From assembly GCA_016793865.1 (NCBI GenBank), contig JAEULJ010000001.1, forward strand, positions 186,001 through 250,000: DNA of 64,000 nt, read 5' to 3'. Below the pieces are notes generated by a model. That model saw only the letters and a program-made list of their open reading frames with translations, made no database searches and was not told the DNA's origin. The translations under genes and the position numbers were made by a program. Position 1 is the stretch's first letter. Each line of letters opens with the position of its first letter. This DNA comes from Altererythrobacter sp. Its GTDB lineage: Bacteria; Pseudomonadota; Alphaproteobacteria; Sphingomonadales; Sphingomonadaceae. This document shows positions 1 to 7,653 of this stretch, in pieces.

Positions 1-345
1 GGCCGCAGACCGGTGGAGGGGACTCGCCGCCCGCACGGCGATCGCCTCGGCGACCGCTACGGTATCGGCAAGCACCCGGCCCGCGTTTAGCCGCAGCACC
101 CTGAACCCGTTTTGTTTGATGAATGCGACTCGCCGCTCATCGAACTTCACGCGGTCGATGTGGTCGTGCGCCGCCCCGTCCACTTCGACGACGAAGCGCG
201 CCGACAAGCAGCAGAAATCGACGACATAGGGACCGATCGGATGCTGCCGGCGGAACTTGAGCCCGCGTGGCCGGAGGCGAAGCTGCTGCCACAGCATACG
301 CTCGGGTAGCGACATGTCGCGGCGAAGCTGGCGGGAGCGGACCAC
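1..345 (-). CDS. DUF559 (Vsr-like fold) endonuclease-domain protein, C-terminus cut by window edge
   Basis: Read on the minus strand, the protein opens VVRSRQLRRDM and continues SLPERMLWQQLR, then FRRQHPIGPYVVDF, FVVEVDGAAHD and GFRVLRLNAGRVL. This is the standard DUF559 layout, a small restriction-endonuclease-like fold related to Vsr. The acidic residues around VDF and VEVDG are the likely metal site. The GTG at 345 is preferred over the ATG at 315 because the family's first helix (RSRQLRRDM) would otherwise be lost. No stop occurs before base 1; about 115 codons are visible, close to full family length. It lies directly behind pntA, where the second transhydrogenase gene would be expected. 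Function is unproven; the fold suggests DNA cleavage. Confidence 0.8.
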   Translation of the reverse strand, partial: MVRSRQLRRDMSLPERMLWQQLRLRPRGLKFRRQHPIGPYVVDFCCLSARFVVEVDGAAHDHIDRVKFDERRVAFIKQNGFRVLRLNAGRVLADTVAVAEAIAVRAASPLHRSAA

Positions 346-370
346 CGCCGGCCTGGGGACAAATCGCGAA

Positions 371-417
371 TCCCCTCCACCGCGCTCGGCGCGGTCCCCC
401 TCCCCGTACCGGGGAGG
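371..417. repeat. Double-hairpin palindromic element between DUF559 gene and pntA
   Basis: Two adjacent stem-loops are visible. The first pairs ACCGCGC (379-385) with GCGCGGT (389-395) around a 3-base loop. The second pairs CCTCCCC (399-405) with GGGGAGG (411-417) around GTACC. The flank TCCCCTCCACC (371-381) recurs exactly in inverted orientation at 12-22, on the far side of the DUF559 gene. The form resembles REP-type intergenic repeats, and it could also end pntA transcription. Only one full copy is inside the window. Confidence 0.55.
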
Positions 418-434
418 CTCTTGCGGCGCCAAAT

Positions 435-1583
435 TCACGCCTTCAGCCTTTCGCTCACTACCTGCCCGCCCTGCGTCAGCCGCACGGCGCCGCCTATCTC
501 CTCGTCGAGCACCGGGCGGCCCGCCTCCTTGTCCCAGAAGGCGGACAGGAAGTTGTAGAGGTTGCGCGAATAGAGCGCGCTCGCGTCGGCCGCGAGGCGC
601 GTGGCGGTGTTGGTGAAGCCGATGATCTTCACACCGTTCTTCTCCACCACCTCGTCCGCCACCGAGCCTTCGACGTTGCCGCCCTGCGCCACGGCCAGGT
701 CGAAAATCACGCTGCCGGGCTTCATGCTGGCGATCTGTGCCGCGCTCACCAGGCGCGGCGCGGGCTTGCCGGGGATGAGGGCGGTGGTGATGACGATGTC
801 CTGCTTGGCGATATGCCCGCTCACCAGCTCGGCCTGGGCCTTCTGGTATTCCTCGCTCATCTCGCTGGCGTAGCCGCCCGTGCCCTCGCCCTCGATGCCA
901 GCGACGCTCTCGACGAACACCGGCTTGGCACCCAGCGACTGGATCTGCTCCCTGGTGGCGCTGCGGACGTCGGTGGCGGAAACCTGCGCGCCCAGCCGCC
1001 GCGCCGTGGCGATGGCTTGCAGCCCCGCGACGCCCACGCCCATCACGAACACCCTGGCCGCCTGCACCGTGCCGGCGGCGGTCATCATCATCGGGAACGC
1101 GCGGCCATAGGCATCGGCCGCCGCGATCACCGCCTTGTAGCCGGCGAGATTGGCCTGGCTGGACAGCACGTCCATGCTCTGCGCGCGCGTGATACGCGGC
1201 ATGAACTCCATCGCCAGCGCTTCGAGCCCGGCCTTCGCATAGGCATCGACACGCGCAGCTTCGCGGAAGGGATCGAACATGGCCGCGACCCAGGCACCCG
1301 GCTTCGCGCCGGCAAGGGCCGCGGGCTCGGGCGCGGATACCGCGAGCACGATGTCCGCGCCGGCCACCACCTTGTCCACCGGGCCGAGCTCGGCACCCGC
1401 CTCGCGATAGGCGTCGTCCGGGATCGAGGCGCTTTCGCCCGCCCCCGTCTCGACCGCGAGGATTGCGCCAAGGCCCGCGAGCTTGCGGACCGTTTCGGGC
1501 GTGGCGGCGACGCGGGTCTCCCCACGGGCGCGCTCCTTCAGGACCGCGATGCGAGGTGCCCCGGCGGCCAAGGAATCAGGCAA
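435..1583 (-). CDS. pntA: NAD(P) transhydrogenase subunit alpha part 1 (proton-translocating type)
   Basis: This is the NAD(H)-binding dI component of the membrane transhydrogenase, which uses the proton gradient to drive hydride transfer from NADH to NADP+. The 382-residue protein shows the N-terminal VLKER and RVAATPETV segment, the signature RAQSMDVLSSQANLAGY near residues 133-149, and a nucleotide-binding GVGVAGL at 182-188. Its length fits the split (two-gene) alpha subunit that lacks membrane helices. Translation probably starts at TTG 1583, overlapping the stop of the upstream oxidase subunit by eight bases, so the two are likely coupled. The partner genes pntAB and pntB are not next to it inside the window; a DUF559 gene occupies that place. 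Confidence 0.93.
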   Translation of the reverse strand: MPDSLAAGAPRIAVLKERARGETRVAATPETVRKLAGLGAILAVETGAGESASIPDDAYREAGAELGPVDKVVAGADIVLAVSAPEPAALAGAKPGAWVAAMFDPFREAARVDAYAKAGLEALAMEFMPRITRAQSMDVLSSQANLAGYKAVIAAADAYGRAFPMMMTAAGTVQAARVFVMGVGVAGLQAIATARRLGAQVSATDVRSATREQIQSLGAKPVFVESVAGIEGEGTGGYASEMSEEYQKAQAELVSGHIAKQDIVITTALIPGKPAPRLVSAAQIASMKPGSVIFDLAVAQGGNVEGSVADEVVEKNGVKIIGFTNTATRLAADASALYSRNLYNFLSAFWDKEAGRPVLDEEIGGAVRLTQGGQVVSERLKA

Positions 1584-1698
1584 TCAGCCAGACGACAAAC
1601 GCCGTGAGCAGAAGAATCGGGGGCAGCGAGTATTTGATAAGTGACAGAAAGTTCGCATAAGTGCGGTTTGCAGCATCCATGTCGTTTGCCGAAGCCAT
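1576..1698 (-). CDS. aa3-type cytochrome c oxidase subunit IV (40 aa)
   Basis: This short minus-strand gene encodes 40 residues: a polar start MASANDMDAANRTYANF followed by one membrane helix around LPPILLLTAFVVWLIA. That matches the bacterial aa3-oxidase subunit IV family, single-span proteins that pack against subunits I and III of the terminal oxidase. A GGAGGA ribosome-binding sequence lies eight bases before the ATG at 1698. In sphingomonads this gene commonly precedes pntA, as here, and its stop overlaps the pntA start. The other oxidase subunits are not in the window. Confidence 0.8.
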   Translation of the reverse strand: MASANDMDAANRTYANFLSLIKYSLPPILLLTAFVVWLIA

Positions 1699-1884
1699 GC
1701 CTGACATCCTCCGAGAGACCAATCGCCGTGCGGCGCCTTGTCCGTGGTTCTATCGCGCCCTTGCGCCATCCTCAAGAGCGCGCTCCGCAATCCCGCAGGT
1801 CTCGATACGGGACAGGTTAACACCCTTTTCACCCTTAGCGAATAGTCAGGCACCATACAGCTCCGCCGGGCGACCTCCCGGCCG

Positions 1885-3321
1885 ATGGAAGGCGCCCCGC
1901 ATATCATGGCGACGATCGATAACCGCCTTTTGCTGCTGATCGACGACGAGCCGGCGCAGGGCCGGCTGATCTCGGCGCTCGCCTCGCGCGAGGGATTCCG
2001 CGCGATCGTCGCGGGCACGGCCGAAGAGGGACTCGAACGGCTCAAGGGCGAAGAAGGCGAGCACATCGCCGTGATTCTGCTCGACCAGTGGGTGCCGGGT
2101 GAGGATGCCTGTGCGCTGATCCGCGAGCTCAAGGCCGCGCGGCCCGAAGTGCCCGTGCTGATGCTGACCGCCAGCACATCGCCACTGCTTGCGATCGAGG
2201 CGATGCGCGCGGGCGCGACAGACTATCTCATCAAGCCCGTGGCGCCCGAGCGGCTTCAGCAGGCGCTTCGCAGCGCCACTCGCCGGGAGGCGCAGGCCGA
2301 ATTGCAGCCGCTGGCGGAAAAGCTGGCCACCGCGCTCGATTTCGACACCATGGTCGGCACCGCTCCGCGCTTCCGCACCGCGCTGGCCAAGGCCGCCACC
2401 GGCGCGCGCGGGCATGGCCATGTCCTGGTCGAGGGGGAGACCGGCACCGGCAAGGACATGCTGCTACGTGCCATGCACACCGGCAGCCCCCGCGCTCGCG
2501 GACCCGTGCGAACGATCAATGTCGGCACCATGCCCGCCAGCACGCTGGAATCCCTCATCTTCGGCCATGAGCGCGGCGCCTTCGCCGGCGCGTTCGACAG
2601 GCAGATCGGCCTGCTGGAACTCTGCGACGGCGGCACGCTGGTCATCGACGAGATAGATCGGCTCCAACCCGAGCTTCAGCGCCGCCTGGCCGATGTCCTG
2701 GACCGGGGGATAGTGCGCCCGACCGGCGCCGCGCATGGCTTCCGGATCGACGTCCGCATTCTGGCCGCGAGCGACCGACCGCTGGCGCAGCTCGTGGACG
2801 CGGGCGAATTCGCCAAGGAGCTTCTCGCCAAGCTCGGCGGCACCCAGATCGTGCTGCCACCGCTGCGCGATCGCGCCGGGGACATTCCGGCCCTGACCCG
2901 CTATTTCCTCAACAAGATCGGCGCGCAGCCCGGTATGCGCCAACACTCCATCGCCGACAGCGCCCTGGCCCTGCTCGAAGCCTATGACTGGCCCGGCAAT
3001 GTGCGCCAGCTCCAGGCCGTGTTGTTCCGCGCAGCCGTGTTCTGCGAAGGCGAATCGCTGACGGCGGAATGCTTCCCGCAGCTCTCCGAGATGCTGGGCA
3101 GCCAGGACAACCGCGAGGCCAAGCATCAGCGCGGCCTGGGCGTCATGCTCTACACCGACGACGGCAATCTGCGTGCGCTCGAGGATATCGAAGCGGACAT
3201 CATTCGCCTCGCCATCGGCCATTATCGCGGCCGCATGACCGAGGTGGCGCGCCGGCTCGGCATCGGGCGCTCGACGCTCTACCGCAAGCTGGGCGAGCTG
3301 GGCATCGACAGCGCGGCGTGA
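1885..3321 (+). CDS. Response regulator with AAA+ enhancer-binding and Fis-type domains, atypical GAFTGA
   Basis: This is a 478-residue NtrC-like protein. The receiver domain (about 14-130) keeps the acidic pair D20-D21, phospho-acceptor D67, T95 and K117. The AAA+ domain has Walker A GETGTGKD (184-191) and Walker B LVIDEID (252-258), plus the WPGNVRQL sensor II segment at 369-376. A Fis-type helix-turn-helix fills 450-471. The sigma-54 contact loop reads GAFAGA at 231-236 rather than GAFTGA, and the arginine-finger segment reads FAKELLAKL (309-317) where FREDLYYRL is usual. A second start at 1906 (MATIDNR) is possible and fits receiver-domain proteins better. No histidine kinase is adjacent. 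Confidence 0.88.
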   Translation: MEGAPHIMATIDNRLLLLIDDEPAQGRLISALASREGFRAIVAGTAEEGLERLKGEEGEHIAVILLDQWVPGEDACALIRELKAARPEVPVLMLTASTSPLLAIEAMRAGATDYLIKPVAPERLQQALRSATRREAQAELQPLAEKLATALDFDTMVGTAPRFRTALAKAATGARGHGHVLVEGETGTGKDMLLRAMHTGSPRARGPVRTINVGTMPASTLESLIFGHERGAFAGAFDRQIGLLELCDGGTLVIDEIDRLQPELQRRLADVLDRGIVRPTGAAHGFRIDVRILAASDRPLAQLVDAGEFAKELLAKLGGTQIVLPPLRDRAGDIPALTRYFLNKIGAQPGMRQHSIADSALALLEAYDWPGNVRQLQAVLFRAAVFCEGESLTAECFPQLSEMLGSQDNREAKHQRGLGVMLYTDDGNLRALEDIEADIIRLAIGHYRGRMTEVARRLGIGRSTLYRKLGELGIDSAA

Positions 3322-3334
3322 TTCGTTTCCGCAC

Positions 3335-3363
3335 GCCCGTCCGGGCGCGCGAGCGGCTCGCGC
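3335..3363 (+). terminator. GC-rich hairpins after the response regulator
   Basis: GCCCG-TC-CGGGC (3335-3346) is followed at once by GCGCGAG-CGG-CTCGCGC (3347-3363), a perfect seven-pair stem. They sit just past the stop codon of the response regulator gene. There is no T-run, so rho-independent termination is only a possibility. Confidence 0.35.
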
Positions 3364-3426
3364 CTGACGGCCCTGCGGGCGCCCGTTCGGCTTGGCGGAG
3401 CCTTGCGGGTTCCGTAAGCGAGCCGA

Positions 3427-4191
3427 ATGTCCGACCTCCTCGACTTCACTGACCGCACCGCGCTGATCACCGGCGCGGCGAGCGGTATCGGCGCAGCCTG
3501 CGCGCGGCTTCTTGCCCAGCGCGGGGTGGCCCATCTCGTGCTCACCGATATCGATGGCGCGGCGCTCGAGGCGCTGGACCTGCCGTGCCGGATCACGCGA
3601 ATCGCAGGCGATGTCGCGGACGAGGCGCACTGGAATGATGTCGCGGCGCATCTCGACGGCCTCGACCATGCCGTGCTCAACGCCGGCGTGGCCAGCGGCT
3701 CGCCTATCGCGGAGCTAGACTTCGCGGAATGGCGGCGCGTGCTCGGCGTCAATCTCGACGGGATGTTCCTGTCGCTGCGTGCCGCCATGCGCGCCATTGG
3801 CGATGGCGGCAGCATGGTCCTCACCGCTTCCATCTCGGGCATGAAGGCCGAACCCGGCACGGCGGCCTATGGTGCGTCCAAGGCGGGGGTGATCCAGCTC
3901 GCCAGGGTCGCGGCGAAGGAAGCCGCGGCCCGCAAGGTGCGCGTCAATGCGATAGCACCGGGCGGCGTCGATACCCCGATCTGGGACCAGGCGCCATTCT
4001 TCCAGAACCTCATGGCGCAACACGGCGGGGACCGCGCCGCGGCGCTGGCGGCGATGGCGGCGATGGCGACCCCGCTCGGCCGCTATGCCACTGCGGACGA
4101 GATCGCCGCCCAGATCGCCTTCCTGCTGTCGGATGCGGCCGCCACCATCACCGGGGCGGTGCTGGCAAGCGACGGCGGCTATTCGCTATAA
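3427..4191 (+). CDS. SDR family NAD(P)-dependent oxidoreductase
   Basis: A 254-residue classical short-chain dehydrogenase. The cofactor loop TGAASGIG is at residues 15-22, NAG follows in VLNAGVAS, the active-site serine lies in VLTASISG, and YGASK supplies the catalytic Tyr and Lys. The tail ends with ITGAVLASDGGYSL, the usual C-terminal strand of 3-oxoacyl-ACP reductase-like members. Substrate cannot be read from sequence, and neither neighbour forms an obvious pathway with it. The start codon is the last element of a long imperfect inverted repeat (TTCGGCT at 3386-3392, AGCCGAA at 3421-3427), which could limit ribosome access. Confidence 0.9.
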   Translation: MSDLLDFTDRTALITGAASGIGAACARLLAQRGVAHLVLTDIDGAALEALDLPCRITRIAGDVADEAHWNDVAAHLDGLDHAVLNAGVASGSPIAELDFAEWRRVLGVNLDGMFLSLRAAMRAIGDGGSMVLTASISGMKAEPGTAAYGASKAGVIQLARVAAKEAAARKVRVNAIAPGGVDTPIWDQAPFFQNLMAQHGGDRAAALAAMAAMATPLGRYATADEIAAQIAFLLSDAAATITGAVLASDGGYSL

Positions 4192-4247
4192 ACGGAACCC
4201 CAACCCCACGTCCTCGTTCGGGATGAAACCGCCACAGGGGGACACGC

Positions 4248-4757
4248 ATGGACATCGTCGATTGCATCCTGGCCGATCACGATCGCCAGCGCCGGATGTT
4301 CGCCGCGCTGGAAGAGGCGCGCGACAACCCGGATGCTCTGGGTAAGATATTCAAGCATCTGAAGGATTTTCTGGAGGCCCACGCGGCCTGCGAGGAGAAG
4401 TATTTCTACCCCACCCTGCTCAAGAAGGGCGAGGGCGCGGTCGATTCCGACAGCGCGGAGGAAACGACCGAGGACGCGATCAAGGATCACAACAAGATCG
4501 CCCAGGCCGCCGAGGAAGCGATGAAACACAAGCCCGGCTCCAATATCTGGTGGGAATGGGTGGACAAGACCCAGTGCCACAATTCGGATCACATGGCCGA
4601 GGAGGAACGCCAGGGCCTCACCGATTTCCGCCGGAACGTGCCGCTCGCGCAGAGAGTCAGGCTGGCGGTGGATTACCTCGCCTTCGAATCCGCCCATCCG
4701 AGCGATTATCAGCGCAAGGAGAAGGTGCCGGAGGAATATATCGAGGCGAACAGCTGA
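4248..4757 (+). CDS. Hemerythrin domain-containing protein
   Basis: A 169-residue soluble helical protein of the HHE type. A first ligand motif, ILADHDRQR, places H11 early. A histidine/glutamate helix follows (FLEAHAACEEKYFYP), and a late HNSDHMAEEE segment supplies further ligands, as expected for a di-iron four-helix bundle. Related proteins bind oxygen or handle nitric oxide and peroxide stress; which applies here is not visible. A strong AGGGGG sequence precedes the ATG. The gene stands alone between the SDR gene and the convergent folP. Confidence 0.85.
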   Translation: MDIVDCILADHDRQRRMFAALEEARDNPDALGKIFKHLKDFLEAHAACEEKYFYPTLLKKGEGAVDSDSAEETTEDAIKDHNKIAQAAEEAMKHKPGSNIWWEWVDKTQCHNSDHMAEEERQGLTDFRRNVPLAQRVRLAVDYLAFESAHPSDYQRKEKVPEEYIEANS

Positions 4758-4769
4758 CCGGCGCGGCGG

Positions 4770-5921
4770 CTATTCCGGCATCTCGCTGAAATCGGTCAGC
4801 GCGGCATCCCTCAGCCCGCGCCAGACATTGCGGGCCTGGACCGTTTCGGGGACGTCGTGGACACGCAGCAACTGCACGCCGGCATCCATGCCGGCCACCG
4901 CCAGCGCGATGCTTCCGCCAAGGCGCTCGGCCGCGGGCGCCTCGTTCGACAGCGCGCCGATCATCCGCTTGCGGCTCGCCCCCAGCATCAGCGGCTGGCC
5001 TAGCGCGTGGAGCAGCGGCAGCGCATTGATGAGCGCGGTCGAATTGGCGAGTGTCTTGCCGAAGCCGATGCCGGGATCGAGCACGATCCTCTCGCGCGCT
5101 ATGCCCGCCGCGACGGCCGCGTCTCGCCGGGCGCGCAGGGCATCGAACACGTCGAACACCACGCTGTCGTAATCGCCGCCCTCATGCGGATCCTCCGTGC
5201 CGGCGCCGGGGGCGTGCATCAGCACCACCGGGCAGCCCCTGGCCGCGATCACAGCGGCGCTGCGGCTGTCGAAGGCCAGACCCGACACGTCGTTCACCAT
5301 CTGCGCCCCTGCATCGAGCGCGGCCTCCATCACCGCCGATTTGCGGGTGTCCACGCTGACCGCCGCGCCCATCGCCACGCAGCCTTCGATGGCGGGAACC
5401 ACGCGGCCGATCTCATCCCCCTCCCACACCGGCTTGGCACCGGGACGGGTGCTTTCCCCACCGATGTCGAGGATCGCGGCGCCGGATTCGACCATGCCCG
5501 CGGCATGGGCGCGCCCGACCTCGGGATCGGCGAAATGGCCGCCGTCGGAAAAGCTGTCGGGCGTAACGTTCAGTATGCCGACGATCTGCGGCTGGTCGAG
5601 CCTCACCGTGCGGGGCCCCATATCGAGCGGTGGATGCGCCAGGCGCAGGTTGGCCCATTGCGCTTGGGCCTCGGCCCCTACCGCATCGGGCAGTTCACCC
5701 AGCACCGCGCCGATGCTGGCCGGCGTGGCCAGCCAGCGCTCCACCACAGCGCCATCCCGGCGCAGCATCACTGCGAAACGGCTGGCGTGGACCATGCCCC
5801 CGGCGAGCCGGATCGCATCGCCATGTTCATGCTGGGGGCCCGGCGCGAAGCCGATCGGGCGGATATAGACCTTGTCGCTCATGCCCCCGGCTTCGCGGCT
5901 GGCGAAGCTGGCGACAAGCAT
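4770..5921 (-). CDS. folP: Dihydropteroate synthase with N-terminal extension
   Basis: This enzyme joins para-aminobenzoate to dihydropterin pyrophosphate in folate synthesis and is the sulfonamide target. The TIM-barrel starts near residue 112 with IVGILNVTPDSFSDGG and has the second signature DIGGESTRPGA; LDPGIGFGK and GASRKRM follow. At 383 residues it is about 100 longer than the common form because of an extra N-terminal domain without a motif I recognise. The start at 5921 has a GGGGGATC ribosome-binding sequence; an alternative ATG at 5882 (MSDKVY) would shorten only the extension. The gene lies 30 bases behind the retropepsin gene, so co-transcription is plausible. Confidence 0.95.
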   Translation of the reverse strand: MLVASFASREAGGMSDKVYIRPIGFAPGPQHEHGDAIRLAGGMVHASRFAVMLRRDGAVVERWLATPASIGAVLGELPDAVGAEAQAQWANLRLAHPPLDMGPRTVRLDQPQIVGILNVTPDSFSDGGHFADPEVGRAHAAGMVESGAAILDIGGESTRPGAKPVWEGDEIGRVVPAIEGCVAMGAAVSVDTRKSAVMEAALDAGAQMVNDVSGLAFDSRSAAVIAARGCPVVLMHAPGAGTEDPHEGGDYDSVVFDVFDALRARRDAAVAAGIARERIVLDPGIGFGKTLANSTALINALPLLHALGQPLMLGASRKRMIGALSNEAPAAERLGGSIALAVAGMDAGVQLLRVHDVPETVQARNVWRGLRDAALTDFSEMPE

Positions 5922-5951
5922 AAACTGATCCCCCGCGCCCGCTCGGGAAAA

Positions 5952-6611
5952 TCAGCTCTGCTTCGAGGGCTCCGGCGTCAGCACCAGCGTTCCCTTCTCC
6001 ACCCGCCAGCCTTCCAGCCGCGAAAGGATGTTCATGCCTATGATGTTGGTTTCCCCCAGCCCAGGCGCGATCACGACGTCGATGCCTTCTGCGGCGATGT
6101 TGCCGAAAGCGATCCGCCTGGCGGAGGCGATCGGCGCGCTGACCGTGCCGTTCGCGGTCTTGATCTGCACCGGGATGCCGCCACGCCGCGGGACGAGCCC
6201 CGCCTGCTCCGCCACGGCGGGCGAAACCGCGCTGATGGTGGCGCCGGTATCGACCAGAAAATTGGCGGCTGTGCCGTTGATGCGCGCGCGCACCCAGTAA
6301 TGCCCGTCGGGCGCCAGCGGCACGCGGGTTTCGCCGCCCGCCACGCTCTGTTCGGGCAGGCCGAGCTGCGGAACGGCGATGTCCAGTCGCGGATCGAAGC
6401 GGGAAAGCTGGAGCACCACCGTCACCAGGATCGCGCCCAGCGCCAGGGAACTGGCCACGTTGAGCGCCCGGCCGAAGGCGATCCGCCGCCGCGCCAGCGC
6501 GCTGCCCAGCCATCCCGCCAGCATCGCCGCGATCGCCGCCATCATCAGCTCCGTGCGCGGGATGGCGCGGATCGTGGAAGCGAGCCCGTCGAAAGCGGTC
6601 TGGAGGTCCAT
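5952..6611 (-). CDS. Membrane-anchored retropepsin-like aspartic protease (TIGR02281 type)
   Basis: The 219-residue protein has two predicted membrane segments, roughly 22-40 and 52-70, then a soluble retropepsin-like domain. The catalytic motif is FLVDTGATISAVS with Asp121, and the second half carries NIIGMNILSRL, the usual hydrophobic flap region. Single-domain enzymes of this kind act as homodimers, each contributing one aspartate; the domain probably faces the periplasm. Natural substrates of the bacterial family are poorly known. It lies directly upstream of folP. Confidence 0.82.
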   Translation of the reverse strand: MDLQTAFDGLASTIRAIPRTELMMAAIAAMLAGWLGSALARRRIAFGRALNVASSLALGAILVTVVLQLSRFDPRLDIAVPQLGLPEQSVAGGETRVPLAPDGHYWVRARINGTAANFLVDTGATISAVSPAVAEQAGLVPRRGGIPVQIKTANGTVSAPIASARRIAFGNIAAEGIDVVIAPGLGETNIIGMNILSRLEGWRVEKGTLVLTPEPSKQS

Positions 6612-6654
6612 AATCGCTATATAGGGGGGCAGGCTGCCATTGCCACGAAGGCGA

Positions 6655-7653
6655 TCAAGGCGCGTTGCGGGGGGCGGTCGCCTCGGCGAGGATCAGCGAG
6701 AAGCGCTTCGCCCGGTCGGTCCAGCGCCGCCTCGGCGTCCAGCCCGCAGCGGCCAGCAGCAGATTGCCGCTGCGGCGCGTGAACTTGTGGCTGTTCTCGG
6801 TGTGGATCGTCTCGCCTGCCGCCATCGCGAAGCGCTCCCCCGAAACGTCGAACTCGATCGCGCGGACGGCCTCGAGATGCATCTCGATCCGGGCCAGATC
6901 GTCGTCCCAGCGGGCGACGTGGCGGAGCGCATCCACCGGAATGCTGCCCCCCAGTTCGCGGTTGATGCGGTGCGCCAGATTGCGGTTGAAAGCCGCCGTG
7001 ACCCCGGCGGGATCGTCATAGGCGGCGATCAGGACTTCAGGCGCCTTCACCAGATCCATGCCGATCAGAAGCATGGGCTGGACGCCGTGGTCCGCCTGGA
7101 GCGTGCCGCGCATGGAGCGGAGCAGATCGACCGCGGTGCGCGGAACCATGTTGCCGATGGTCGAGCCCGGGAAGAAGCCGAGCTTGGGCATGGCGCTCAC
7201 CGCCCCGGGCAGCGCGACCTCGCGCATGAAATCGGCCTCGACCGGGTGGACCGGCAGATCGGGAAAGCGCGACGCGAGCCGGCCAGCCGCCTCGCGCAGG
7301 AAGTCCCCCGCGATATCGAGCGGCACATAGGCGGCCGGTGCGATGGCATCCAGCAGCAGCGGTGTCTTGACGGAGCTGCCCGATCCGAACTCTACCACCG
7401 CCCGCCCCGGCCCCACCGAGACGGCGAAATCCCGGCCCCGCGCCTCCAGAATCTCGGTCTCGGCGCGGGTCGGGTAATATTCTTCCAGGCGGGTGATGTC
7501 CTCGAACAGCTGCGATCCCGCATCGTCATAGAACCAGCGCGCCGGGACAGCCTTCTGCGCCTGGCGCAAGCCGGCCAGCACATCGATGCGGAAGGCGCGG
7601 TCCACCCCGTCCGCATCGCGATCGACCAGCGCGAGCCCTTCGCCGTGGGTCAT
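6655..7653 (-). CDS. egtD: L-histidine N-alpha-methyltransferase (ergothioneine synthesis)
   Basis: EgtD trimethylates histidine with S-adenosylmethionine to hercynine. The 332-residue product shows the family start (RWFYDDAGSQLFEDITRLEEYYPTR region), the SAM-binding VEFGSGSSVKT, and the conserved FFPGSTIGN and ENSHKFT segments. The ATG at 7653 overlaps the egtB stop as ATGA, so the two enzymes are translationally coupled in the order egtB-egtD. No egtA, egtC or egtE is adjacent; the cysteine donor and the last lyase step must be encoded elsewhere, if present. Confidence 0.94.
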   Translation of the reverse strand: MTHGEGLALVDRDADGVDRAFRIDVLAGLRQAQKAVPARWFYDDAGSQLFEDITRLEEYYPTRAETEILEARGRDFAVSVGPGRAVVEFGSGSSVKTPLLLDAIAPAAYVPLDIAGDFLREAAGRLASRFPDLPVHPVEADFMREVALPGAVSAMPKLGFFPGSTIGNMVPRTAVDLLRSMRGTLQADHGVQPMLLIGMDLVKAPEVLIAAYDDPAGVTAAFNRNLAHRINRELGGSIPVDALRHVARWDDDLARIEMHLEAVRAIEFDVSGERFAMAAGETIHTENSHKFTRRSGNLLLAAAGWTPRRRWTDRAKRFSLILAEATAPRNAP

